Assembly: GCA_022767285.1 (NCBI GenBank) | Contig: JALENY010000004.1 | Location: forward strand, 1-54,351 | DNA: 54,351 nt | Source: Lachnospiraceae bacterium | Lineage (GTDB): Bacteria; Bacillota; Clostridia; Lachnospirales; Lachnospiraceae | Reading direction: 5' to 3' | Shown here: piece by piece, positions 42,440 to 49,523 of the stretch | Numbering within the stretch: the first letter of the stretch is position 1 | Layout of the letters: the number at the start of each line of letters is the position of its first letter | The notes under the pieces: model-generated | Told to the model about the DNA's origin: nothing | The model's input: only the letters and a program-made list of their open reading frames with translations | Database searches by the model: none | Made by a program: the position numbers and the translations under genes

Positions 42440-42468
42440 AGTATACCATATTCTTTTTTTAAATACAA
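42440..42468 (-). promoter_or_regulatory. Promoter of the cobalamin biosynthesis operon
   Basis: -35 TTGTAT (42463-42468), 17-bp spacer, -10 TATACT (42440-42445). Transcription should start at the riboswitch 5' end. Confidence 0.7.
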
Positions 42469-42555
42469 TATCGATTCAAATTCAAAAACCCCGGGTTTTT
42501 TTAAAAACTGACAATTTACATACAGCAAAATTGTAAAGTTTTCTGATATGAAATA

Positions 42556-43218
42556 TCAGTGATTTCCCTTAATAATTACGCTTACCCTCTTGTAGAGAAG
42601 TATCGTTACAGCCGAAACCAGAACACCTTTTACCAGGTTAAACGGTGCTACCGCCAGAACAACAAACCAGCCAACATTTGTGATCGCCGGATTAATAGCC
42701 GTTCCCATACCGACCAGTGTTTCCATCGGAATTCCAAGTCCTGCACTGTAGGCCGGAAGCAAAACAAAAGCATTGACAAAACATCCGATCACTATCATAG
42801 TCAGAGTTCCAATCACCATCCCAATCAATGCATTTTTCCTGGTTTTATGTTTTTTATAGATAATTCCTGCCGGCAGGATCAGGCTGCATCCAATGATAAA
42901 GTTTGCAATCTCACCCACTCCAGCCGTGATCGTTCCGTTGATGATAAAGTTCAGTAGAATTTTGATCAGCTCAATAGTCGCACCGGCCAATGGCCCCATG
43001 GCAAAAGTTCCAATCAGAACGGGGACTTCGCTAAAGTCCAGCTCATAGAAAGGCGGTGCTAAAAACGGCAGCGGGAATTCTAACAGCATCAAAATTACAG
43101 ATATGGCTCCAAGCATGGCCACCTGCGCCATGGTGCGGATATGCACTGTTGATTTTCCTGCTGTATTTCGTGCGGCATCTGCATTATGCAGCTTTTCTGT
43201 TACATCTGTGTTGCTCAT
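42556..43218 (-). CDS. ribU: Riboflavin ECF transporter S component
   Basis: 220 residues, about six membrane helices. LPFLAPPFYELDFSEVPVLI and FAMGPLAGATIELIKILLNF are RibU blocks. Together with the ECF energising module (not in this window) it imports riboflavin. AAGGAGAG precedes the ATG. The upstream FMN riboswitch supports the assignment. Repeat copy D lies between riboswitch and gene. The first 28 residues are a polar extension. Confidence 0.92.
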   Translation of the reverse strand: MSNTDVTEKLHNADAARNTAGKSTVHIRTMAQVAMLGAISVILMLLEFPLPFLAPPFYELDFSEVPVLIGTFAMGPLAGATIELIKILLNFIINGTITAGVGEIANFIIGCSLILPAGIIYKKHKTRKNALIGMVIGTLTMIVIGCFVNAFVLLPAYSAGLGIPMETLVGMGTAINPAITNVGWFVVLAVAPFNLVKGVLVSAVTILLYKRVSVIIKGNH

Positions 43219-43257
43219 AATTTTTCTCTCCTTTTCCTGCAGAAAATTCTACGAAAG

Positions 43258-43418
43258 GAACAAAGTAGACAAGTCCACTTCAACTCCCTATATTCCTCAC
43301 TCATGAGGGACTTGTGTACTTTGGCGCGAAACGCATGTCACAAAGTGACAATTTTCCATATGCGTTTCTGCGCATCCCCACGGAGTGTTTTTATTTCATA
43401 GGAAAGGAATTTCCTATG
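43258..43418. repeat. Dispersed structured repeat, copy D
   Basis: Full-length copy. It differs from copies B and C in the long stem: CAAAGTA on the left and TACTTTG on the right replace CAAAGTG/CACTTTG, a compensatory change. It lies between the FMN riboswitch terminator and ribU. Confidence 0.9.
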
Positions 43419-43423
43419 AGTTG

Positions 43424-43456
43424 AAAAAATAAGTGCCCCGATTAAAATCGAGGCAC
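43424..43456 (-). terminator. Expression-platform terminator of the FMN riboswitch
   Basis: Minus-strand GTGCCTCGAT-TTTA-ATCGGGGCAC (one G-T pair) followed by TTATTTTTTC. Expected to form on FMN binding. Confidence 0.8.
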
Positions 43457-43483
43457 AAAAATAAACATATCAACTGATATCTT

Positions 43484-43598
43484 TTTCTTCTCTCATCCAG
43501 ACTATACTGTCGGTGATGGAATCGCACCATCTCAGCCGCCAATGGCGGGTCGCGGACTATACCGCCGGTAGGGAATTGCGCCCTGCCCCGAAGAACTC
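43484..43598 (-). ncRNA. FMN riboswitch (RFN element)
   Basis: Minus-strand signature: TTCTTCGGGGCAGGGCGCAA, TTCCCTACCGGCGGT, AGTCCGCGACCCGCC, GGCTGAGATGGTGCGATTCC, ending GGATGAGAGAAGAA. All five conserved blocks are present. Confidence 0.96.
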
Positions 43599-43684
43599 AC
43601 TGCATCATTTATTTTTATATTGTAGCTCAACCCAAAGGATTATTCAATGTTTTTTTCACATTTTCCCAAGATTTTCTAAACGGA

Positions 43685-43706
43685 CATGTCTGCTGACGCA
43701 GACATC
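43685..43706. other. Perfect hairpin of unknown role
   Basis: ATGTCTGC-TGAC-GCAGACAT, an 8-bp perfect inverted repeat upstream of the FMN riboswitch, with no T-run on either side. It could be a protein-binding site in the ribU promoter region; no clear promoter was found beside it. Confidence 0.35.
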
Positions 43707-43831
43707 ACCATAAATAAAAATGGATTGCTTCGCATTACATGCTCCTCAATCCAACCAGTTCTGATAAATTGTTTCTATTTTGTATAATAATTAGACAATT
43801 TAATTTTTATTACATTATTTTCATTTTTTAC

Positions 43832-44123
43832 TTGACAAACAAAGAAAATGGAGTTACAATAATCTCAACAAAAGAAAAGAAGAGAAAACTTCAAAAACAG
43901 GAGGACAGTCCAATGGCATAATTATTCTCAAACAATTATATAAAATCTCTTAAAAGAGTTTACATATAGTAACTGAAGGAGGAGATTTTTATGAAAGGAA
44001 GAGATCCATAGTTGGACTAAAAAAATTAATAGAAAGAGAGGTTATACAGTGAGACTTCTGGAAATTCATTAAGAGAGCTATTCGATTTGTAAAGAAAGAT
44101 CGGATAGCTCTTAATTTTTGTTT
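43832..44123 (+). other. Orphan plus-strand transcript with three micro-ORFs
   Basis: A consensus promoter (TTGACA 43832-43837, 17 bp, TACAAT 43855-43860) and a strong terminator (stem AGAGCTATTCGAT/ATCGGATAGCTCT, then TTTTTG, 44074-44120) delimit about 250 nt. Inside are AGGAGG + ATG-GCA-TAA (43913-43921), AAGGAGGAG + a six-codon ORF MKGRDP (43991-44011), and AGAGAGG + GTG-started MRLLEIH (44049-44072). No longer ORF has a ribosome site. Nothing on the plus strand follows for 3 kb. Role unknown: a small RNA, or the remains of a leader. Confidence 0.5.
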
Positions 44124-44142
44124 AAATATAATTTTGTTTAAA

Positions 44143-44192
44143 TAAAAAAAGAAAAGAGCCCTTCGATTTTTTAAGAAAATCGAATCGCTCTC
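44143..44192 (-). terminator. Intrinsic terminator of the TrpXYZ-type operon
   Basis: Minus-strand TTCGATTTT-CTTAA-AAAATCGAA with outer GAGAGC/GCTCTT pairing, followed by TTCTTTTTTT, 10 bp after the ATPase stop. Confidence 0.85.
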
Positions 44193-44201
44193 TCCTATTG
44201 T

Positions 44202-44996
44202 TTATCCCAATATCGCTTTATCGTTGGCAAATTCTTCTCCGCTGGCCTGTTCAAATTTCATCAGCAGATCACTGACTGTCAGATTCTTTTTCTCTTCTCC
44301 TTTGATATCAAGAATAATCTTCCCGTCCATCAGCATAATCAGACGATTGCCGTGGGCAATGGCATCTTTCATGTTATGGGTAATCATCAATGTGGTCAAT
44401 CTGTCTTTATTTACAATATACTCCGTGGTTTCCAGAACCTTTGCTGCCGTTTTCGGATCGAGGGCGGCAGTATGCTCGTCCAGAAGCAGAAGCTTCGGCT
44501 TCTGCAGGGTTGCCATCAGAAGGGTCAGCGCCTGTCTCTGTCCGCCGGACAGAAGGCCGACCTTCGTGGTCAGACGATCTTCCAGTCCAAGACCAAGTAT
44601 CTTTAAAAGTTCCCGATATTCTTCCCGCTCCTTTTTCGTGATTCCCGAGCGAAGAGAACGTTTTTTTCCACGGCGTTTTGCCAGAGCCAGATTTTCCTCA
44701 ATTCCCATGGTAGCGGCAGTACCCGTCATGGGATCCTGAAATACACGTCCCAGAAAAGCTGCTCTTTTATATTCCGGGAGGCCCGTCACATCTACGCCAT
44801 CAATGATAATCTGCCCCGCATCCACCTGCCATACACCGGCAATGGCATTCATCATCGTCGATTTTCCTGCTCCGTTACCGCCGATGACTGTCACAAAATC
44901 GCCTTCTTCCAGATTAAGAGAGAAATTATCCAGAGCTACTTTTTCATTTACCGTACCCGGATTAAATACTTTTGTCACATTTCGGATTTCAAGCAT
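44202..44996 (-). CDS. ABC transporter ATPase, TrpXYZ type
   Basis: 264 residues. Walker A VIGGNGAGKSTMM near 37, signature GLLSGGQRQALTLLMA, Walker B LLLLDEHTAALDP, switch His MITHNMKDAIAHGN. Operon with a PF04392-type binding protein and a branched-chain-type permease, as in tryptophan/tyrosine uptake systems of Firmicutes. Overlaps the permease by 8 bp. Confidence 0.88.
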   Translation of the reverse strand: MLEIRNVTKVFNPGTVNEKVALDNFSLNLEEGDFVTVIGGNGAGKSTMMNAIAGVWQVDAGQIIIDGVDVTGLPEYKRAAFLGRVFQDPMTGTAATMGIEENLALAKRRGKKRSLRSGITKKEREEYRELLKILGLGLEDRLTTKVGLLSGGQRQALTLLMATLQKPKLLLLDEHTAALDPKTAAKVLETTEYIVNKDRLTTLMITHNMKDAIAHGNRLIMLMDGKIILDIKGEEKKNLTVSDLLMKFEQASGEEFANDKAILG

Positions 44997-45915
44997 TCTT
45001 TTTTCCTCCCTTCACCGCAGCTTTTGTAAAATATTTACCTTTCCAATATGGAATCGCAAGGAATATGGCAACTACTGCTGCAGAGAATAATTTTAACAAG
45101 TCAGTATCCACGCCGAGCCAGATAACCGTCTGCAATACCAGATAGTAAATAATAGAACCGCAGGCCACACCAATCATCTTAAAGCCAAAATTTCGGAATA
45201 CTCTGCCGAAAATCGCTTCGCCGATGATGACTGCAGCAAGCCCGATAACGATCGCGCCGCGGCCCATGTTAACATCAGCAAATCCCTGATACTGTGCCAG
45301 AAGAGCTCCGGACAATCCCACAAGACCGTTTGAGATCATCAGGCCCAGTACTTTGCACAAATTTGTGTTGATTCCCTGCGCTCTGGCCATATTGCCGTTA
45401 CATCCGGTGGCACGAAGGGCACAGCCAATCTCCCGTCCGAAGAACCAGTACAGAATCAGTACCAGTATCACGATCGAGATTGCTACAATAAGAATCGTAT
45501 TTTTGTAAAAAGGAACTCCTTTTATGTATCGCAAAGAAACCAAAAGGTTATATTTGTCTACATTTATAGCCTGATTGGCTTTTCCCATGGTTTTCAGGTT
45601 CACCGAATAAAGGGCCAGCTGTGTAAGGATACCGGACAGGATCGCCGGGATTCCCATAAATGTGTGAAGCAACCCCGTAACAAGACCGGTTGCCATCCCT
45701 GCCAGTGTAGCGACAAGAAGTGACACAGCAACATTGTGGCCGGAAAGCATCATCATAATACAGACAGCGCCGCCAGTACACAGAGAACCATCCACCGTCA
45801 GATCCGCAATGTCCAGAATTCGATAGGTAATGTAAATGCCGATAGCCGTAATTCCCCAGATAAGGCCCTGGGCCAGAGCTCCCGGCAGTGCATTGATCAG
45901 ATTTAAAACATTCAT
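44989..45915 (-). CDS. ABC transporter permease, TrpXYZ type
   Basis: 308 residues from ATG 45913-45915 (GGAGGG upstream; a TTG four codons earlier lies in the ribosome site). About eight to nine membrane helices of the branched-chain permease superfamily: LIWGITAIGIYITYRILDIA, ALRATGCNGNMARAQGIN and GRGAIVIGLAAVIIGEAIFG. It forms the channel for the lipoprotein's ligand. Confidence 0.88.
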   Translation of the reverse strand: MNVLNLINALPGALAQGLIWGITAIGIYITYRILDIADLTVDGSLCTGGAVCIMMMLSGHNVAVSLLVATLAGMATGLVTGLLHTFMGIPAILSGILTQLALYSVNLKTMGKANQAINVDKYNLLVSLRYIKGVPFYKNTILIVAISIVILVLILYWFFGREIGCALRATGCNGNMARAQGINTNLCKVLGLMISNGLVGLSGALLAQYQGFADVNMGRGAIVIGLAAVIIGEAIFGRVFRNFGFKMIGVACGSIIYYLVLQTVIWLGVDTDLLKLFSAAVVAIFLAIPYWKGKYFTKAAVKGGKKNA

Positions 45916-45964
45916 GTTTCCCTCCAAAAGTCACCAGGATTTTTTACGTAAAATACCCAAGAAA

Positions 45965-45992
45965 GGCAGTGAGAGCCATTTCTCCCACTGCC
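45965..45992 (-). other. Intercistronic hairpin
   Basis: GGCAGTG ... CACTGCC with an inner GGAG/CTCT pairing, followed by TTTCTTGG, between binding-protein and permease genes. Typical of stabilised or partly terminated messages that make the binding protein in excess. Confidence 0.5.
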
Positions 45993-46010
45993 GATCTCCT
46001 ATTCTTTTTA

Positions 46011-47069
46011 TTATTCTGCAGCAATCGGTTCGTAATCATCCGGAACCGTAACACCAAGTGCCTCACAGTTAGCCGCATTGTATTTCTTTACAAAGTTCGG
46101 TGCATACTCGATAGGCATTTCAGAAATGTCTGCACCCTCTGCCAGAATCTTTGCAGCCATCTTACCGGTAGCTACACCGAGATCATAGTAGCTGATGGAA
46201 AGAGTAGCAACACCACATCCTGCGCAGATGCCTTCTTCACCAGCAACTACCGGAATTCCTGCCGGCAGGCAGATGTTGTTAATTAACTCTGTGTTGGAAG
46301 CTGCGGTATTGTCAGTCGGAACATAAATTACATCAACTTCACCAGCAGCTGTTGTCGCTACAGAAGAAAGGTCGTTGGAATCTGAGAATGCATAGTACTC
46401 ACAGGTATAACCTTTTTCTTCCAGAAATTCTTTGACGGTATCAACCTGATACTGGGAGTTTGCTTCTGCAGAACAGTATAACAGACCAATGGTCTTTGCA
46501 TCCGGGAATAATTCCTGAATCATATCAGCCTGTCCATCCAGGGGAGCCAGGTCGGAAGTACCGGAAATATTGCCGCCAACGGTTCCTGAAAAGCCTTCGA
46601 TTTCAAGGGCAACGCCATACTCGGTTACGGATGTACCGAGGATCGGAATCTCATTGGTTCCTGCTGCAGCTGCCTGAAGAGCCGGAGTTGCATTCGCAAG
46701 AATCAAATCAACATTGCTTGAAACGAAACTGTTAATAATAGTAGAGCAGGTGTTGGAATCACCCTGTGCGTTCTGCTCATCAAAAATAACTGCATCGCCA
46801 AGAGCTTCCGTAAGAGCATCTTTAAATCCCTGAGTAGCTGCATCCAGCGCTTCATGCTGCATCAACTGACAGATACCTACGGTATATGTAGCATCTCCGG
46901 ATTCTGCCGGTTCCGTCTCCTGTGAATCTGCATCTTCTGTTTCTTCTGCTGCATCTGCAGTCTCTTCTGTATCAGCCGTGCTTGCTGCATCTTCGGTTTC
47001 TTTTGAACCACAGGCAGCCAGGCTGACAACCATGGTTGCAGTTAAAAGTAATGCTAATAACTTTTTCAT
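46011..47069 (-). CDS. ABC substrate-binding lipoprotein, TrpX type
   Basis: 352 residues. Signal with lipobox VVSLAACG, then an acidic Glu/Asp/Ala/Thr linker to about 60. The binding domain matches the ABC_sub_bind family: YTVGICQLMQHEALDAATQG, DLILANATPALQAAAAGT, TIGLLYCSAEANSQYQV, GEEGICAGCGVATLSISYYD. Related systems carry tryptophan or tyrosine, but no T-box is seen here. A strong promoter with a palindromic operator lies upstream. Confidence 0.88.
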   Translation of the reverse strand: MKKLLALLLTATMVVSLAACGSKETEDAASTADTEETADAAEETEDADSQETEPAESGDATYTVGICQLMQHEALDAATQGFKDALTEALGDAVIFDEQNAQGDSNTCSTIINSFVSSNVDLILANATPALQAAAAGTNEIPILGTSVTEYGVALEIEGFSGTVGGNISGTSDLAPLDGQADMIQELFPDAKTIGLLYCSAEANSQYQVDTVKEFLEEKGYTCEYYAFSDSNDLSSVATTAAGEVDVIYVPTDNTAASNTELINNICLPAGIPVVAGEEGICAGCGVATLSISYYDLGVATGKMAAKILAEGADISEMPIEYAPNFVKKYNAANCEALGVTVPDDYEPIAAE

Positions 47070-47102
47070 GATAAAACCCTCCTAATTGCTTCAATGCTTT
47101 AA

Positions 47103-47131
47103 AGTGTAAGACTTTAAAATGTTAAAGTCAA
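47103..47131 (-). promoter_or_regulatory. Promoter and operator of the TrpXYZ-type operon
   Basis: -35 TTGACT (47126-47131), 17-bp spacer, -10 TACACT (47103-47108). Overlapping it are three alternating half-sites: TTTAAAGT, ACTTTAAA and TTAAAGTC, giving two perfect inverted repeats (spacers 5 and 4 nt). A repressor bound here would cover the promoter. Confidence 0.7.
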
Positions 47132-47239
47132 GGTTTTTTTCATTTTTTTTCATTTTTCGTCACTTTTTATTAGACTGAGATCATTTTTTATTTCATTTTT
47201 TATGTTCTAATTTACCTTTTTAATTTTTCTAAAATCTCA

Positions 47240-47268
47240 TTGACAAAACAAAGTTTTGCCACTATACT
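47240..47268 (+). promoter_or_regulatory. Strong plus-strand promoter upstream of sipW
   Basis: Consensus -35 TTGACA (47240-47245), 17-bp spacer, -10 TATACT (47263-47268). The nearest downstream gene is sipW, giving a leader of about 470 nt that includes a 15-bp tandem repeat. Confidence 0.7.
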
Positions 47269-47364
47269 ATGCTTTAAGAAATTCAAATCACTCATTATCC
47301 ATTCGGATTATTTTTCCCATTTTTATTAATTACACAAATTTTTCTTTTGTCAGATATATATATC

Positions 47365-47469
47365 TATTTCTGCGTTCTCTGTTTCCATGTTCCCTGTTTT
47401 CGCTTTCTCTATTTCCTCATTCTCTACTTCCGTGTTCTCTATTTCCGCATTGTCTACTTCCGTGTTCTC
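47365..47469. repeat. 15-bp tandem repeat (minisatellite), seven units
   Basis: Seven consecutive 15-bp units, consensus TATTTCCGNGTTCTC, with a decayed eighth unit. They lie in the untranslated region between the promoter and sipW. Units 5 and 7 are identical. Length variation here could change leader length or structure. Confidence 0.8.
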
Positions 47470-47742
47470 TGCTTCCCCTGTTTTTTCTGTTCTCTCAAAC
47501 TTTCTGCCATTCCCCGATTTCTGATTTTTCGCGATCTTACTCAATTCTTATGTTTTCCGGATTTTCATTCTTCTCAACCGTATCGCGATCCCACTGTTCC
47601 CGTAAATATAGGAGTTTTCCGCTCATCTGTTCTGCAAAACCGTCCATTTTATAATAAGTGCGAAAACAGGAGGTAACGCAGAAAAGAAAAGTCACGCATC
47701 TCACAATTTTCCCCAATAAATCTATCACAAAGGAGACCCGCC

Positions 47743-48252
47743 ATGAAAAAATTTTATAAAATTACTCAGATTTCCTTACATTTGATGGCCGGAGCTTTAT
47801 TCCTTCTGGCTCTGATCCATCTGGCCCCACAGGTTTTCGGGATCCGGCCTTTTATTGTTTTATCCGGTTCCATGGAACCGGAACTTCTCACAGGCAGTGT
47901 GGTTTTTATCGACACACGGGCTGCACCGGAGCAGATTCATGTGGGCGATATCATCACTTACCGGATTGAAGACTCCACAGTCACCCACCGCGTCGTTGCC
48001 GAAACCCCGGCAACCGTCACGACCAAAGGCGATGCCAACCAACAGGCTGATTTTTCTCCGGTTCCCAGAGAAAACATCCTGGGGCGCGCTGTATTTGACA
48101 TTCCCTATCTTGGTTACGTCTATACCAAATTATCCCACCCCATTTTTCTTGCGGTATTAGGTTCACTCCTGGCAGAGAACTTAATCATAGAAGCCATTTG
48201 CAACTTAAAAACAACAATTCAACAAAAAAAGAAAAAGGAGAAACAATTATGA
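47743..48252 (+). CDS. sipW: SipW-type signal peptidase I
   Basis: 169 residues, two membrane anchors (about 8-30 and 135-155). Catalytic Ser is in VLSGSMEPELLTG; the usual Lys is replaced by His in STVTHRVV, and TKGDANQQAD supplies the Asp: the ER-type Ser-His-Asp form seen in SipW. It processes the TasA/camelysin-like precursors encoded next. AAAGGAG precedes the ATG. Its stop overlaps the next start (ATGA). Confidence 0.93.
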   Translation: MKKFYKITQISLHLMAGALFLLALIHLAPQVFGIRPFIVLSGSMEPELLTGSVVFIDTRAAPEQIHVGDIITYRIEDSTVTHRVVAETPATVTTKGDANQQADFSPVPRENILGRAVFDIPYLGYVYTKLSHPIFLAVLGSLLAENLIIEAICNLKTTIQQKKKKEKQL

Positions 48253-48902
48253 ACAAAAAGAGATCAGCAACTATTTTTACTGCACTGGCATTGGCGCTTT
48301 CCCTCACAATCGGCGGTTCAATCGCCTACCTGACCGATTCAGAACACACAGATAACCACTTTACAGTTGGAAAAGTCGACATTGAACTGACTGAACCAAA
48401 CTGGGACGAAGACGAAAATCAGGAGCTGGAGGCAGGTGCTGATGTAGAAAAGGATCCTACTTTGACCAATGTCGGAATCAATGACGCCTACGTATATCTG
48501 GAAGTCCAGATCCCCATGGCTGACGTAATCACTGCCGCCGCAGACGGCACACGCCTCAACGATGGAGAACCTGTCCATCAGCAGTTATTTACTTTCCGGG
48601 CTGATGCAGACTGGACGCTGCTGCAGCAGGAAGAATTAAACGGAAATATGGTCTATACCTATTCCTATAATAAAATTCTTGCTCCGACTCAATCCACAAG
48701 CCCGCTGTTCACTTCCGTCACGTTTGCCAATGTTGTAGAAGGTCAGATCGACGGTAATGAATATGATATCCCGGTATCCGGTTTCGCGATTCAAACCTCA
48801 AATACCGGTGACGGAAGCGGTAACGTTCCGGCCGAAGCAAAAGCCGCATATGAAAAATATGTAAACCAGAATCTGGAACAGCCGGGTACTGTTACAAAAT
48901 AA
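48249..48902 (+). CDS. TasA/camelysin-family fibre protein 1
   Basis: 217 residues from ATG 48249-48251 (AAAGGAG; overlap with sipW). SipW-type signal: TIGGSIAYLTDSEHTDNHFT, where cleavage is expected after the AY-containing segment. The mature part begins VGKVDIELTEPNWDEDENQE, a jelly-roll start common to TasA and camelysin. VYLEVQIPMADV and ILAPTQSTSPLFTSVTF follow family order. It probably forms the major subunit of an extracellular fibre. Confidence 0.87.
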   Translation: MNKKRSATIFTALALALSLTIGGSIAYLTDSEHTDNHFTVGKVDIELTEPNWDEDENQELEAGADVEKDPTLTNVGINDAYVYLEVQIPMADVITAAADGTRLNDGEPVHQQLFTFRADADWTLLQQEELNGNMVYTYSYNKILAPTQSTSPLFTSVTFANVVEGQIDGNEYDIPVSGFAIQTSNTGDGSGNVPAEAKAAYEKYVNQNLEQPGTVTK

Positions 48903-48956
48903 AGCAATAAAAGTATAGTTAAAACGAATCAGAAAAACAGAAAGAAGGTAATGCAA

Positions 48957-49511
48957 ATGGCGAGCAACAAAAAACTTCTTCCGGGTATCTGCATCTGTCT
49001 TTTAGTCACTGCAATTGCAGGAAGCACCATCGCTTTTTTTACATCTTTTGACAGAGTGAACAACCGGGTGGGTATCGGGCACAATGAGTCCATCGTTGAT
49101 GAAGAGTTCCCGACGCCACCCCCGGTGGTGCCCGATGAAACAAACACCTTTACGAAAGAAGTTACCGTTCGGAACAATAATTCTGTTCCATGTTTTATCC
49201 GTGTGTCTGTAGCATTCAGTGACAGCGATATCGGCCAGGCAACAGAGCTGCTTCAGCTCAACAGCACGGACTGGATTTTCTGCTCTAAAAAAGAAAATGC
49301 CAAACTTGGCGGCTATTACTATTACAAAAATCCTGTCCTTCCCGGACAGTCGACACTTCCTCTGTTTAAAGGCATACAGATTTCTTCCGATGCCGATTTT
49401 TCCCATCAAGCACAAGAAGCTTCTTTTGATGTGATTGTATACGAAGAATCCGTCCAGCAGGGGGCCAATACTTCATATCTCGATGCATGGAATCAATTTA
49501 TTCGCGAATAG
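48957..49511 (+). CDS. TasA/camelysin-like protein 2
   Basis: 184 residues from ATG 48957 (AAGG eight bases upstream; an ATG two codons earlier is too close). SipW-type signal ending AGSTIAFFTSFDRVNNRVGI. The mature domain has VPCFIRVSVAFSD and GGYYYYKNPVLPGQSTLPLF, the strand order of the TasA fold. Shorter than protein 1 and without the DIELTE motif. Likely a minor or capping subunit. Confidence 0.82.
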   Translation: MASNKKLLPGICICLLVTAIAGSTIAFFTSFDRVNNRVGIGHNESIVDEEFPTPPPVVPDETNTFTKEVTVRNNNSVPCFIRVSVAFSDSDIGQATELLQLNSTDWIFCSKKENAKLGGYYYYKNPVLPGQSTLPLFKGIQISSDADFSHQAQEASFDVIVYEESVQQGANTSYLDAWNQFIRE

Positions 49512-49523
49512 GAGGAATACAAC

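Noticed and set aside
43739-43921. 60-codon plus-strand ORF ending at the first micro-ORF
   Set aside because: It spans the promoter at 43832, has no ribosome site at its start, and only its last two codons follow an AGGAGG.
47365-47469. CRISPR-like array
   Set aside because: The 15-bp units are directly adjacent without spacers and no cas genes are near.
47350-47728. Two overlapping minus-strand ORFs rich in Glu/Asn opposite the sipW leader
   Set aside because: No ribosome site or promoter; the charged composition is simply the 15-bp tandem repeat translated.
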